From: Micromonosporaceae bacterium
Lineage (GTDB): Bacteria > Actinomycetota > Actinomycetes > Mycobacteriales > Micromonosporaceae
Length of the DNA: 32,242 bases
Direction of reading: 5' to 3'
Assembly: GCA_019690055.1 (NCBI GenBank)
Contig: JADGGF010000003.1
Span: 1 to 32,242 of the forward strand
Shown: one piece after another, positions 14,197 to 24,525 of the stretch
Layout of the letters: the number at the start of each line of letters is the position of its first letter
How positions within the stretch are numbered: position 1 is the stretch's first letter
Made by a program: the position numbers and the translations under genes
The notes under the pieces: generated by a model
Database searches by the model: none
Told to the model about the DNA's origin: nothing
The model's input: the letters and a program-made list of their open reading frames with translations, nothing else

Positions 14197-14862
14197 TCAG
14201 ACGCCGGCCTGGGCCTCGGCCAACGGGGCGCCCGCCTCGCCTTCGGCGGCCCGCTCCGCCTCCTCGGCCTCCTCCGCCTCGGAGGGCGCCGGGGCAACGG
14301 CGCCGAGCTGCTCGGCCGTCGGCTCCGCGGTGATCACCGCGAGGATCTGCTCCGGGTCCCCGGCGAGGGCCACGCCGGACGGCAGCTTCACGCTGCCCGC
14401 GGTCACGTGAGCCCCCACCTCGAGGCCCTCGATCGACGCCTCCAGCTGCTCGGGCAGGTGCATGGCCTCCGCGGTGACCGCGACCCGGTCGTGCTCCACC
14501 ACGACGAGCGTGCCCTTGGCCGCCTCGCCGACCAGCTGAACCGGCACCTCGACGGTGACCCGCTCGCCCCGCCGCACGACAACCAGGTCGACGTGCTCGA
14601 TGGTGTCCTTGACGGGGTTGCGTTGGATGGCCTTGGTCAGTGCGAGCGTCTGCGTGCCGTCGGCGAGGGCGATGTTGAAGATCTGGTTCATCCCGCCGTG
14701 GCGAATCGCCGCCGCGAACTCTCGGGTGGGCAACGCGATGTGCTTGGGTGGCTCACCGTGCCCGTACAGCACGGCCGGCACCTTTCCGGCCCGACGGGTA
14801 CGGCGGGCGCCGCCCTTGCCGAACTCGGTGCGCAGTTCGGCGCTGATCTTTACCTCGGACAC
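14197..14862 (-). CDS. rplY: Ribosomal protein L25 (general stress protein Ctc)
   Basis: 221 aa from GTG 14862, with AGGAG about 9 nt upstream. The N-terminal L25 domain (about 1-90) includes ELRTEFGKGGARRTRRAGKV and PAVLYGHG; the C-terminal Ctc domain (about 95-185) follows. The last ~40 residues are an Ala/Glu-rich acidic tail. The protein binds 5S rRNA in the large subunit. Longer in-frame starts upstream lack a ribosome site. A candidate minus-strand -10 box (TAAGCT, complement of 15025-15030) would give a ~150-nt leader. Confidence 0.96.
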   Translation of the reverse strand: MSEVKISAELRTEFGKGGARRTRRAGKVPAVLYGHGEPPKHIALPTREFAAAIRHGGMNQIFNIALADGTQTLALTKAIQRNPVKDTIEHVDLVVVRRGERVTVEVPVQLVGEAAKGTLVVVEHDRVAVTAEAMHLPEQLEASIEGLEVGAHVTAGSVKLPSGVALAGDPEQILAVITAEPTAEQLGAVAPAPSEAEEAEEAERAAEGEAGAPLAEAQAGV

Positions 14863-15140
14863 GGGGTAACTCCTGCACGTTTCGTAGCTCGGTAGGTGGG
14901 CGGTGGCCCGGACGAGGGCGCGTCGGAGCGGTGTCCGGGGCACCGCGTCGAATCACGGCAGCTACCCACACGAGCCCCGCCCGGTGCGCGCGCAGGCGCT
15001 GCCCTCGCCGTGGCAACGCCGATCAGCTTACCGGAAGCCGACTGACCGCTTGACAGCCTCCCCCTCCCCCGAACCCGTCGAACGGCCGAGCGGCGTCGGC
15101 GGGTGGCGACTACGGATGGCCGGTCATGAAAGTGAGCTGG

Positions 15141-15158
15141 CCGGCTAGGCCTAGCCGG
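15141..15158. repeat. Perfect 18-bp palindrome with no loop
   Basis: CCGGCTAGG is followed directly by its reverse complement CCTAGCCGG. A loopless palindrome folds poorly as RNA and is more like a binding site for a dimeric protein. It contains two CTAG tetranucleotides, uncommon in high-GC actinomycete DNA. It lies 36 nt before the TAGCCT box of the downstream gene. Confidence 0.6.
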
Positions 15159-15193
15159 CTGGCACCGTCGATGGAGGTCACCAGCCGGTGCGT

Positions 15194-15199
15194 TAGCCT
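15194..15199 (+). promoter_or_regulatory. Possible -10 box for gene at 15231
   Basis: TAGCCT here would give a short leader carrying GGGAGG (about 15218-15223), 7 nt before ATG 15231. No clear -35. Confidence 0.35.
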
Positions 15200-15230
15200 G
15201 CGCTGGACGCCCGGGGCGGGGAGGTTATCG

Positions 15231-16860
<1,630 letters not shown>

Positions 16861-16922
16861 GCCCGCTTCGCCCGGGTTGAGCTGTCCCGCTCGTTTCGAC
16901 CGCACGGGCCGGGGCGGTGGGG

Positions 16923-16928
16923 CATGAT
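16923..16928 (+). promoter_or_regulatory. Possible -10 box, leaderless start at 16935
   Basis: CATGAT ends 6 nt before GTG 16935; first base deviates from consensus. Confidence 0.35.
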
Positions 16929-16934
16929 CCGGGC

Positions 16935-17867
16935 GTGGACCTCGGCAGCGTGGCGGCCAGGTTCGGGCGCGCGGTGGCGACGGCGCGAGCGCGGTCGGGG
17001 CTCGCGGACCACGTGTGGCGGGCCGGTGAGCGGTTCAGCGAGGTGCTCGGCGGGCGCCTCGCCGCGGCGATCTCGTACTACGCGTTCTTCGCGGTGTTCT
17101 CGCTCGGCGTGCTGCTGTACTCGATCGTGGGGCGGCTGCTCCGACCCGCCGAGGCCGGCGCGGTCTCGGCGGTGAGCGACTACCTGCAGGCGAACCTGCC
17201 CTGGGTCGCGCCGACCGCCCGCGAGGTCGGCGGGGGCGGGGTGACCGTGCTGGCCAGCCTCGCGCTGCTGATCTCCGGGATCGGCTGGGTGGAGGCGCTG
17301 CGCTCCTCGCTGCGCGCCGTCTGGCTGGTCGACCAGCATCCCGGCCACTGGCTGCTGCGGCGCCTGGTGGATCTCGGGATGCTCGTGGGGCTGGGCCTGC
17401 TGCTCGGGGCCTCCCTGGCCACCACCAGCGCGATCGACGCGTTGGTGACGCGGCTGGCCCCCGGGTCCCGGGTCGTGACGGTGATCGTCGGTCCCGTGCT
17501 GGAGCTGATGATCAACCTGGCTCTGGCCGCCGCGATGCTCACCGGCGTCTCGCGGCTGCGGCTGAGCCCGCGGCGGCTGGTGCCGGCGGCGCTTCTCGTG
17601 GCCGTAGGTATCCAACTGCTCAACACGGTCGGGCGCCTGTTCATCGCCCGCGCCGAGCACCGGGCGGCGTACGCCGTGGTGACCGGCGCGGTCGGCCTGC
17701 TCGTCTACCTCTACGCGCTCAACCAGGTGATCCTCTTCGGGGCCGCGTTCGCGGCCACCGCCCGCTCAGGCGCCGCGGTCGACATCGGGCGGGGCCTCGC
17801 CGGCATCCGCCTGGCGGGCCGGGAGGTCGAGCCGGGCAGCCGCGTGGGCCGGAGCGACGTGCCGTAG
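16935..17867 (+). CDS. YihY/BrkB-family inner membrane protein
   Basis: 310 aa from GTG 16935. Family marks are GRLAAAISYYAFFAVFSLGVLLYSIVG near the start, a middle segment LLISGIGWVEALRSSLRAVW, and a late LLVYLYALNQVILFGAAF, the typical YihY/BrkB ending where the last helix carries Asn and Gln. About six membrane helices are expected. The family was once called ribonuclease BN by mistake; its true role is unclear, with transport or envelope functions proposed. The C-terminal ~35 residues are a polar tail. An open frame upstream by 18 nt offers another GTG but without support. A strong terminator follows. Confidence 0.88.
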   Translation: MDLGSVAARFGRAVATARARSGLADHVWRAGERFSEVLGGRLAAAISYYAFFAVFSLGVLLYSIVGRLLRPAEAGAVSAVSDYLQANLPWVAPTAREVGGGGVTVLASLALLISGIGWVEALRSSLRAVWLVDQHPGHWLLRRLVDLGMLVGLGLLLGASLATTSAIDALVTRLAPGSRVVTVIVGPVLELMINLALAAAMLTGVSRLRLSPRRLVPAALLVAVGIQLLNTVGRLFIARAEHRAAYAVVTGAVGLLVYLYALNQVILFGAAFAATARSGAAVDIGRGLAGIRLAGREVEPGSRVGRSDVP

Positions 17868-17905
17868 GTTGCCAATACTTCGATAGCCGTCCAGGCGGCC
17901 GGGAA

Positions 17906-17956
17906 CGGGCCCGGTCCGATCCGGGGCGTGGCTGGTCCGGGATCGGACCGGGCCCG
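17906..17956. terminator. Bidirectional terminator, 17-bp perfect stem
   Basis: 17906-17922 is perfectly complementary to 17940-17956 (arms CGGGCCCGGTCCGATCC and its reverse complement) with a 17-nt loop. It lies between the convergent YihY gene (stop 17867) and the acidic-protein gene (stop 17983), so it would serve both strands. Confidence 0.8.
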
Positions 17957-17982
17957 GAAGGCCGGTTGTCGGACCGTGCGGG

Positions 17983-18417
17983 TCAGACGGCGGCGAGGCG
18001 GTTGGCGATGCGGACGAAGCCGGCCCGGATCTCGTCGGGCGACGGCGGCGGAGTGGCCTCCACGACGGGGATCTCCTCCTCGTCCGCCTCGAGCGAGATG
18101 TCGACCTCGCTCTCCTCGTCGTACGCGGCGTCGTCGGCCTCCAGATCGGCGGCCTCCAGCTCGTCGGCGTCCAGTTCGTCTTCCAGTTCCTCAATCTCCC
18201 GGGCCGCCGCGATCGACTCGTTGATCGCGGCGTGGATCTCGTCGACCGAGGCGTGGGGATAGACCGGCTCGACGACCGCCAGCAGGTCCTCGTCGGCGAC
18301 GACCGTCTCGGCGAGCGACAAGGCGTGCGCCCGCTCGTAGGGGCCGCATACCACGGGTTCCCAGGACTCGTCGTCGTGGAGAGGCTCGAACGTGATGATC
18401 CAGGGCATCGCCTGCAT
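17983..18417 (-). CDS. Acidic protein of unknown function
   Basis: 144 aa from ATG 18417, chosen because GGAGGA (complement of 18425-18430) lies 7 nt upstream. In-frame GTGs at 18450 and 18459 would lengthen it by 11 or 14 residues. The N-terminal ~60 residues look folded (MPWIITFEPLHDDESWEPVV and HALSLAETVVADEDLLAVVE). The middle and C-terminal parts are an unusually Glu/Asp-rich helix (EIEELEDELDADELEAADLE) and acidic linker, ending in a short basic helix (FVRIANRLAAV). No family recognised. Convergent with the YihY gene. Confidence 0.75.
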   Translation of the reverse strand: MQAMPWIITFEPLHDDESWEPVVCGPYERAHALSLAETVVADEDLLAVVEPVYPHASVDEIHAAINESIAAAREIEELEDELDADELEAADLEADDAAYDEESEVDISLEADEEEIPVVEATPPPSPDEIRAGFVRIANRLAAV

Positions 18418-18600
18418 CGGAGAATCCTCCGGCAGGTCCAGGGTTACCACATCTCCCACGGGCGTACCTTTCGCTCGGCCTGCTTGGCTCGGCGTGCTAT
18501 CGCCGCGACGGCGGTTACCCGAGGTCACCGACGCCGTGCGCTCATCATCGCCGCAACGGGCGCCCGGACCCGTGCGGCTCGCCGATACCGGTCGTTGTGG

Positions 18601-18606
18601 CAGGAT
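18601..18606 (+). promoter_or_regulatory. Weak -10 candidate before 18615
   Basis: CAGGAT ends 8 nt before ATG 18615. Weak match, listed because no Shine-Dalgarno is visible for this gene. Confidence 0.25.
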
Positions 18607-18614
18607 GCGGCGGC

Positions 18615-18956
18615 ATGGATACCCTCCGGCTGATCCTGCTCTACGCCCACCTGGTGGGTTTCGCGGTGCTGCTCGGTGCCGCGGTCGCGCAGTACGTCGT
18701 CAAGCCCGTGCGGATCAACGCGCCCATGATCTGGGGCGCTGGGGCTCAGCTCGTCACGGGCGTCGCGCTGAGCGCTCCGTTCCCGCGGCCGTACGAACTG
18801 GACCCGGCCAAGCTCGTGGTCAAGTTCGTGCTCGCCCTGGCGATCTTCGTGATGGTGTTCTTCTCCCGCAAGCGCGACGTGGTCAGCTCGGGCCACTTCC
18901 TCGCGATCATCGGACTCACGCTGGTCAACGCAGCGGTGGCGGTCTTCTGGCGGTAG
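18615..18956 (+). CDS. Small four-helix membrane protein
   Basis: 113 aa from ATG 18615. Four hydrophobic segments: LILLYAHLVGFAVLLGAAVA, PMIWGAGAQLVTGVALS, LVVKFVLALAIFVMVFF, and FLAIIGLTLVNAAVAVFW. His12 in the first helix and a central Lys in helix three are the notable polar residues; an early His in a four-helix membrane protein is reminiscent of DUF/CopD-like heme-associated proteins, but that is speculative. It has no operon partner: the acidic gene diverges upstream and a 269-nt gap follows. Confidence 0.7.
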   Translation: MDTLRLILLYAHLVGFAVLLGAAVAQYVVKPVRINAPMIWGAGAQLVTGVALSAPFPRPYELDPAKLVVKFVLALAIFVMVFFSRKRDVVSSGHFLAIIGLTLVNAAVAVFWR

Positions 18957-19225
18957 GTGGCCGTCGTCTGGCGGGACGGTCATCTGGCGGTGACGCTGCG
19001 TGATGGCCCGCCGGTCGAGGGTCGGTTGGTCTGACGGGTGGGTCCGAGCCCGCTGGTGCGTGCGGCTTGTGATCTCTGTCGCCCGCCCGGACACGGAAGG
19101 GTCACGACCGCATAACGCCGTGGCGCCGCCCTATTGCGCAAGGGTGGAGTGGCCATTTCCGCGGCGTAATCTGCCGACCGTGGCATCGCCGCGTGTGGTG
19201 CGGTGATGGGAGGAAGGAGATCATC
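18957..19225 (+). promoter_or_regulatory. Upstream region of the nucleoside uptake operon
   Basis: The 269 nt carry no gene. A possible -10 box TAATCT (19167-19172) with a poor -35 (TGGAGT, 16 nt upstream) would give a ~50-nt leader. An 8-bp palindrome TTGCGCAA (19134-19141) just upstream could bind a regulator. AAGGAG (19214-19219) is the ribosome site of the BMP gene. Confidence 0.4.
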
Positions 19226-20305
19226 TTGCGCACAGCGCGAGGGATGAAGGTTGTTGCTGTCGCGGTGGCCGGCGGGCTGGCGCTGGCCGCGTGCGGCGAG
19301 GCACCTCAAGAGACGCCGGGCAACCAGTCGTCGGCCGGTACCTATCAGGCCTGCATGGTGACCGACATCGGCGGTATTGATGACCGCTCATTCAACACGT
19401 CCGCGTTCAAGGGCCTGACCAACGCTGCGGCCGAGAGCGACCTGTTCGCCGAGCCGGTCAACACGTCGTCCGAGTCTGAGGCCGACTACGAGCCGAACCT
19501 CACCCAGTACGCGCAGGGTGACTGCGACTTCATCCTGGCGGTGGGTGGCCTCATGGGCGACGCCACCAACAAGGTCGCCGCGCAGTTCCCCGACAAGCAG
19601 TTCGCGATCGTGGACTTCAAGGCGACGCCGAACAACGTCTTCTCGATGCAGTTCGACACCGCTCAGGCCGCTTTCCTCGCGGGCTACCTCGCGGCTGGCT
19701 ACAGCAAGACCGGCAAGGTGGCGACCTACGGTGGCCTGAACATCGACCCGGTCACGATCTTCATGGACGGCTTCGTCGACGGCGTGGCCTACTACAACGA
19801 GCAGAAGGGCACCAACGTCGAGGTGCTCGGCTGGGACAAGGCGTCGCGGAGCGGCACGTTCGCGGAGAGCTTCATCGACCAGGCCCGCGGCAAGGCGATC
19901 TCTGACGCCTTCGTCGCCCAGGGCGCCGACGTGATCATGCCGGTTGCCGGTGGTACCGGCCTCGGCACGGCCGCCGCGGCCCAGGCCTCCAACGGCCAGT
20001 ACGTGGTCATCTGGGTCGACATTGACGGCTGCGAGAGCGCGCAGCAGTACTGCAACGTGTTCCTCAGCACGGTCGTGAAGAACATTCCGGACCTCGTGAA
20101 GGAGGCCGCGCTGAAGGCCTCGACCACGAACGGCCTGCTCACCGGCGGCACGATCGGCACGCTGGCGAACAACGGAGTCTCGCTCGCCCCGTACCACGAG
20201 TTCGACGACGACATCCCCGCCGAGCTCAAGTCCGAGATCGAGCAGCTCAAGCAGGACATCATCTCCGGCAAGGTCAAGGTCGAGTCTCCGGCGCAGCCGA
20301 AGTAG
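19226..20305 (+). CDS. BMP/PnrA-family nucleoside-binding lipoprotein
   Basis: 359 aa from TTG 19226, which has AAGGAG 6 nt upstream; ATG 19244 is possible but lacks one. A lipoprotein signal ends in the lipobox LAAC with Cys23. The mature protein is a BMP-family periplasmic-binding fold: VTDIGGIDDRSFNTSAFKGL, GLMGDATNKVAAQFPDKQFAIVD, FDTAQAAFLAGYLAA, GADVIMPVAGGTGLGTAAAA. Characterised members (TpPnrA and relatives) bind purine or pyrimidine nucleosides. The linked cytidine deaminase and thymidine phosphorylase genes support nucleoside as ligand. A hairpin between it and the ATPase gene probably makes the binding protein more abundant than the transporter. Confidence 0.93.
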   Translation: MRTARGMKVVAVAVAGGLALAACGEAPQETPGNQSSAGTYQACMVTDIGGIDDRSFNTSAFKGLTNAAAESDLFAEPVNTSSESEADYEPNLTQYAQGDCDFILAVGGLMGDATNKVAAQFPDKQFAIVDFKATPNNVFSMQFDTAQAAFLAGYLAAGYSKTGKVATYGGLNIDPVTIFMDGFVDGVAYYNEQKGTNVEVLGWDKASRSGTFAESFIDQARGKAISDAFVAQGADVIMPVAGGTGLGTAAAAQASNGQYVVIWVDIDGCESAQQYCNVFLSTVVKNIPDLVKEAALKASTTNGLLTGGTIGTLANNGVSLAPYHEFDDDIPAELKSEIEQLKQDIISGKVKVESPAQPK

Positions 20306-20333
20306 TCCTGACCGGCGGTAGGTAGTGACATTG

Positions 20334-20374
20334 GGCCGGCCCCCGTGGTGAGATCATCGCCGTGGGGGCCGGCC
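20334..20374 (+). terminator. Hairpin between BMP and ATPase genes
   Basis: GGCCGGCCCCC (20334-20344) pairs perfectly with GGGGGCCGGCC (20364-20374); within the loop GGTGA and TCGCC can add more pairs. No T-tract, so partial termination or mRNA 3'-end protection of the BMP message is likely. Confidence 0.65.
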
Positions 20375-20400
20375 TCTGTTGAGAAATGCCTCTGTTGAGA
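20372..20400. repeat. 13-nt direct repeat, period 16
   Basis: GCCTCTGTTGAGA occurs at 20372-20384 and 20388-20400. The first copy overlaps the hairpin's 3' arm and the second ends right before the ATPase start codon, supplying GAGAG. Confidence 0.8.
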
Positions 20401-20401
20401 G

Positions 20402-21928
20402 GTGATTGCGCTGAGACTCGAACTGCGTGGCATCACCAAGCGCTTCGGGGACCTGGTGGCCAACGATCACATCGATCTCACCGTCGAGCCGGGCGAGATC
20501 CACGCCCTGCTCGGTGAGAACGGGGCCGGTAAGTCGACGCTCATGAACGTCCTCTACGGCCTGTACCAGCCTGACGAGGGCGAGATCCTGGTCAACGGCG
20601 AGGCGGTCCGCATCCGGAGCCCGCGCGACGCCATCGCCCACGGCATCGGCATGGTGCACCAGCACTTCATGCTCGTGCCGGTCTTCACGGTCGCCGAGAA
20701 CGTGATGCTCGGTCACGAGTCGACGCGCGGCGGTTTGCTCGGGATGCTCGACCGGCGCCGGGCCCGGCGCGAGGTCATTGAGGTGTCGGAGCGGTTCGGG
20801 CTCGCGGTCGACCCCGACGCCACGATCGAGGACCTGCCGGTCGGCGTGCAACAGCGCGTCGAGATCATCAAGGCGTTGACCCGCGACGTCGAGCTCCTCG
20901 TCCTCGACGAGCCGACCGCGGTGCTCACCCCCCAGGAGACCGACGAGCTGCTCGAGGTCATGCGCACTCTCCGGGCCGCCGGGAAGTCGATCATCTTCAT
21001 CACCCACAAGCTCAAGGAGGTCAAGGCGATCGCGGACCGGATCACGGTGCTGCGCCGCGGCCGCGCCGTCGGGACCGCCGAGCCGTCGGCCAGCGAGGCC
21101 GAGCTCGCCTCGATGATGGTGGGCCGCTCGGTGCTGCTGCGTGTGGACAAGCAGCCGGCCAAGCCCGGTGAGGTGGTCCTGGAGGTCGCCGGGCTCGTGG
21201 TCAACGACGAGCGGGGGCATCGGGCGGTCGACGGCGTGGACCTCAGCGTGCGCAGCGGGGAGGTCCTTGGCATCGCCGGCGTGCAGGGCAACGGCCAGAC
21301 CGAGCTGGTCGAGACGATCATGGGGCTCCGCCGGCCCATCGCCGGGTCCGTGACGCTGGCCGGGGAGTCCCTGGCCGGCCGCACCACCAAGCAGATCCTC
21401 GCGGCCGGCGTGGGTTACGTGCCCGAGGACCGCAGCGTCGACGGCCTGGTCAAGGACTTCACCGTCGCCGAGAACCTGGTGCTCGACCTGTACGACCGGC
21501 CACCCTTCGGGACCCGGTTCACGCGGGACCTCGCGGCGGTGGACCGGTCCGCGCGCGAGCGCATCGAGCAGTTTGATATCCGAACCCCGTCGCACGACGT
21601 TCCGGCGGCCACTCTCTCCGGGGGTAACCAGCAGAAGGTCATCGTGGCCCGCGAGTTCTCCCGGCCGCTCAAGCTCTTCGTGGCCGCCCAGCCGACGCGG
21701 GGCGTCGACGTGGGCTCGATCGAGTTCATCCACCGGCAGATCATTCACGAACGCGACATCGGAACGGCGGTGCTGTTGGTGACGAGCGAACTGGACGAGG
21801 TGGTCGCGCTGGCCGACCGGATCGCGGTGATGTACCGCGGCCGGATTCTGGCCATCGTGTCGCCGGAGACACCGCGCGACCAGCTGGGCCTGCTCATGGC
21901 CGGGGTGACCAGCGGAGTCGCGGCATGA
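20402..21928 (+). CDS. Nucleoside ABC transporter ATP-binding protein
   Basis: 508 aa with two fused ABC domains, as in the sugar/nucleoside (BMP-linked) import class. Domain 1: Walker [10 protein letters not shown] (38-46), signature VGVQQRVEI (a variant of LSGGQ), Walker [12 protein letters not shown]. Domain 2: degenerate Walker [10 protein letters not shown], signature LSGGNQQKV, and Walker B-like [12 protein letters not shown], with Gln in place of the catalytic Glu; such asymmetry is normal in this class. GTG 20402 has only an overlapping GAGAG and no well-spaced ribosome site. Its stop overlaps the permease ATG (ATGA). Resembles YufO/NupO-type subunits. Confidence 0.95.
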   Translation: MIALRLELRGITKRFGDLVANDHIDLTVEPGEIHALLGENGAGKSTLMNVLYGLYQPDEGEILVNGEAVRIRSPRDAIAHGIGMVHQHFMLVPVFTVAENVMLGHESTRGGLLGMLDRRRARREVIEVSERFGLAVDPDATIEDLPVGVQQRVEIIKALTRDVELLVLDEPTAVLTPQETDELLEVMRTLRAAGKSIIFITHKLKEVKAIADRITVLRRGRAVGTAEPSASEAELASMMVGRSVLLRVDKQPAKPGEVVLEVAGLVVNDERGHRAVDGVDLSVRSGEVLGIAGVQGNGQTELVETIMGLRRPIAGSVTLAGESLAGRTTKQILAAGVGYVPEDRSVDGLVKDFTVAENLVLDLYDRPPFGTRFTRDLAAVDRSARERIEQFDIRTPSHDVPAATLSGGNQQKVIVAREFSRPLKLFVAAQPTRGVDVGSIEFIHRQIIHERDIGTAVLLVTSELDEVVALADRIAVMYRGRILAIVSPETPRDQLGLLMAGVTSGVAA

Positions 21929-23238
21929 CCGCCGACGCTGTCCCGCCGACCCGCGGCCAGGCGGGCGACGCCCCCTCCGCGGCCGAGCCGTCCGGCCCTG
22001 CCGGGCCGGAGCCGTTCGCCGCCCGGTTCCTGCGAGGGCTGTGGCGCAGCAACACGGTCACGATCACCGTGCTGGCGATCGTGCTCGCCATGGTGGTCGG
22101 GGCGCTCCTGATCATCATCTCCGATGCCAAGATCCGCGCGATGTACGGCTACTTCTTCGCACGGCCGTCGGACGCGCTCTCGGCGAGTTGGCACAAGGTC
22201 AGCGACGCGTACGCCAACCTCTTCAAGGGATCGATCATCAACCCGGACACGGTGGCGCTGACCCTGCGCGGGCAGCCCGGCGGCGGCTGGGACCGCGTGT
22301 TCTTCCCGATCTCCGAGACTCTGACCTACGCGGCCCCCTTGGCCTTCACGGGTCTGGCGTTCGCGCTCGCCTTCCGTGGCGGTTTGTTCAACATCGGCGT
22401 CCAGGGCCAGGCGATCATGGGTGCGATCGGGGCCGGGCTCACGGGCTTCCTGCTCCCGCTGCCGGTCGGGGTGCACCTGGTGGTGGCGCTGCTCGCCGGG
22501 GCCTTCGGAGGTGCGTTGTGGGGCTTCATTCCGGGTTTCCTGAAGGCCCGGACGGGCGCCCACGAGGTCATCACCACGATCATGCTCAACTACGTGGCCC
22601 TGTACTTCCTGGGCTGGCTCATCATCCAGAACGGCATCCGGATGACCGGCCGCACTGACGCGATCAGCGAGCCGGTCGACCGCTCGGCGGCGTTGCCCCG
22701 CCTGCTCGAGCCGCTCGGCCCGAGCCTGCGGATGAACCTCGGCATCGTGGTCGCGGTCCTCGCCACCTGGGCCGTGGCCTGGCTGCTACGCCGCTCGACG
22801 TTCGGCTTCGAGCTGCGTGCGGTCGGGCTGAACCCTGACGCCTCCCGCACCGCCGGCATCAGCGTCGCCGTCACCACCACGCTGGTCATGACGGTCGCCG
22901 GTGCGCTCGCCGGGCTGGGTGGTTCGGCCATCGTGCTCGGCACCGCGTTCAGCCTGACCAACGCGGTCGTGGGCAGTGTCGGTTTCGACGGCCTGCTGGT
23001 CGGCCTGCTCGGCCGGGCCAAGCCGTGGGGGGTGCTGCTGGCCGCCCTGTTCTTCGGCGCCCTGCAGGCCGGCGGGAACCGGATGCAGTCGGTTTCCAAC
23101 ATCTCGCTGGAGCTGGTCAACGTGATCCAGGCGGTCATCGTGGTCTTCGTCGCGGCGCCCGCGCTGGTGAGCGCGGTCTTCCGCCTGCGCGCGGCAACGG
23201 CCGCGGACCTGCAGACCGGCATGGCGAAGGGCTGGTGA
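21925..23238 (+). CDS. Nucleoside ABC transporter permease 1
   Basis: 437 aa, BPD_transp_2 family (RbsC-like), larger subunit of the BMP-type system. A polar N terminus (1-45) precedes the first helix ([21 protein letters not shown]), then a long extracytoplasmic loop and about eight further helices. The family core is clear: [47 protein letters not shown], and [17 protein letters not shown] (cytoplasmic coupling loop). Overlaps the ATPase gene by 4 nt and is followed 1 nt later by permease 2. Confidence 0.95.
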   Translation: MTADAVPPTRGQAGDAPSAAEPSGPAGPEPFAARFLRGLWRSNTVTITVLAIVLAMVVGALLIIISDAKIRAMYGYFFARPSDALSASWHKVSDAYANLFKGSIINPDTVALTLRGQPGGGWDRVFFPISETLTYAAPLAFTGLAFALAFRGGLFNIGVQGQAIMGAIGAGLTGFLLPLPVGVHLVVALLAGAFGGALWGFIPGFLKARTGAHEVITTIMLNYVALYFLGWLIIQNGIRMTGRTDAISEPVDRSAALPRLLEPLGPSLRMNLGIVVAVLATWAVAWLLRRSTFGFELRAVGLNPDASRTAGISVAVTTTLVMTVAGALAGLGGSAIVLGTAFSLTNAVVGSVGFDGLLVGLLGRAKPWGVLLAALFFGALQAGGNRMQSVSNISLELVNVIQAVIVVFVAAPALVSAVFRLRAATAADLQTGMAKGW

Positions 23239-23239
23239 C

Positions 23240-24523
23240 ATGACCTCGACGACGGTAGATGACCCGACGGTCGCCGAGCCGGTGCGGTTCTGGACCCGGC
23301 AGCGCCGCGTCGGGCTGGGCTTCGCGATCGCGGGCGTGCTCGCGGCGTCGATCTTCGGGCCGCTCGCGACCGAGCGGCAGGCCCGGATCACGTTGGCGGA
23401 GACCGTGGCGGGGACCTCGGTGGGCATCACGGGTACGGTCGGTGCCGTCCTGTTTGGACTGATCGCCGCAGCCGCCGGAGTGGCGATCTTCGTGGGTGTC
23501 CCGCGTCGCTGGTTCGCGGTGCTCGTCGGCCTGGGCATCGTGGCGGTGGTGCTGGCGTTCCTGTGCTGGCAGATCTCGCAGGCGCCCGAGGGTCGCAACA
23601 TCATGCCGCTGGGCGACGTGGCGCGCACGACGCTGTTGCTCGCCCTGCCGTTGATCCTCGGCTCGCTCGCCGGCGTGCTGTGCGAACGGTCGGGCGTCAT
23701 CAACGTGGCGATCGAAGGCCAGTTCCTCATGGGCGCCTTCGGCGCGGCGCTGGGCGCCACCGTGGCCGGGACGGTCTGGGTGGGCCTGATCGCGGCGGCC
23801 ATCGGCGGCCTGGTTATCGCCGCGATGCTCGCCGTGCTGGCGATCCGCTACCTGGTCGACCAGGTCGTGCTCGGCATCGTGCTCAACGTCTTCGCGCTCG
23901 GGCTCACGGGCTTCCTCTACAAGCAGATCATGGCCCACGACCAGACCGCCTACAACCAGCCGTCGCGGGTGCCGACGTGGGACATTCCGGTCCTGTCCGA
24001 CATCCCCCTTCTCGGCCCGGTGCTGTTCCGGGCCAACGTCTTCACGTACGGAGCGCTGGCCCTGGTCGTGATAGTCCACTTCGGACTGACTCGGACCCGG
24101 TGGGGCCTGCGGACGCGAGCGGTCGGGGAGCACCCGACCGCAGCCGACACGGTCGGCGTGAAGGTGCTCGCGCTGCGCTACCGCAACGTGCTGCTCGCTG
24201 GTCTGGTGGCGGGATTCGGCGGCGCCTACTTCACCCTGTGGTCGACGACGAACTTCAACCTCGGCATGACCAACGGCGCCGGGTTCATCGCGCTGGCGGC
24301 GATGATCTTCGGGCGGTGGACTCCGATCGGGGCCCTGCTGGCGTCGCTGTTCTTCGGCTTCAGCAGCGCGCTCGCGTTCTTCCTGGGCGCGATCGCGAGC
24401 CCGATCCCCAGCCAGTTCCTCAACATGCTGCCCTATGTCGCCACGATCATCGCGGTGGCCGGGCTGGTCGGACGGGTGCGCGCGCCGGCGGCCGACGGAC
24501 GACCGTACGTGAAGGGACAGTAG
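23240..24523 (+). CDS. Nucleoside ABC transporter permease 2
   Basis: 427 aa, second BPD_transp_2 permease. About three helices in the N-terminal third precede the conserved core LLLALPLILGSLAGVLCERSG with VINVAIEGQFLMGA, then VDQVVLGIVLNVFALGLTGF, the coupling loop TRAVGEHPTAADTVGVKV, and AGFIALAAMIFGRWTPIGAL. The N-terminal addition (about 100 residues, including a second hydrophobic pair) makes it longer than many partners. It would form the channel with permease 1. It starts 1 nt after permease 1 and its TAG is 2 nt before cdd. Confidence 0.95.
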   Translation: MTSTTVDDPTVAEPVRFWTRQRRVGLGFAIAGVLAASIFGPLATERQARITLAETVAGTSVGITGTVGAVLFGLIAAAAGVAIFVGVPRRWFAVLVGLGIVAVVLAFLCWQISQAPEGRNIMPLGDVARTTLLLALPLILGSLAGVLCERSGVINVAIEGQFLMGAFGAALGATVAGTVWVGLIAAAIGGLVIAAMLAVLAIRYLVDQVVLGIVLNVFALGLTGFLYKQIMAHDQTAYNQPSRVPTWDIPVLSDIPLLGPVLFRANVFTYGALALVVIVHFGLTRTRWGLRTRAVGEHPTAADTVGVKVLALRYRNVLLAGLVAGFGGAYFTLWSTTNFNLGMTNGAGFIALAAMIFGRWTPIGALLASLFFGFSSALAFFLGAIASPIPSQFLNMLPYVATIIAVAGLVGRVRAPAADGRPYVKGQ

Positions 24524-24525
24524 GC

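Larger units (their letters stand above)
14863..15230. other. Divergent intergenic region rplY / unknown gene
   Basis: 368 nt without a convincing gene. It holds the possible rplY promoter (minus-strand TAAGCT at 15025-15030, no good -35), an 18-bp perfect palindrome (15141-15158), and a plus-strand TAGCCT (15194-15199) that could start the transcript of the gene at 15231. No tRNA or riboswitch was recognised. Confidence 0.5.

Noticed and set aside
14863-15230. Possible T-box or ribosomal leader for rplY or trpS
   Set aside because: No T-box sequence, specifier-loop pattern or Trp codon run was seen.
20354-21748. A 464-codon minus-strand open frame over the ABC ATPase
   Set aside because: Mirrors the coding frame of a gene with intact Walker and signature motifs; Asp/His/Arg-rich shadow.
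20402-21928. Degenerate Walker A and Gln in Walker B of the second ATPase half, taken as decay
   Set aside because: Asymmetric sites are standard in this import class.
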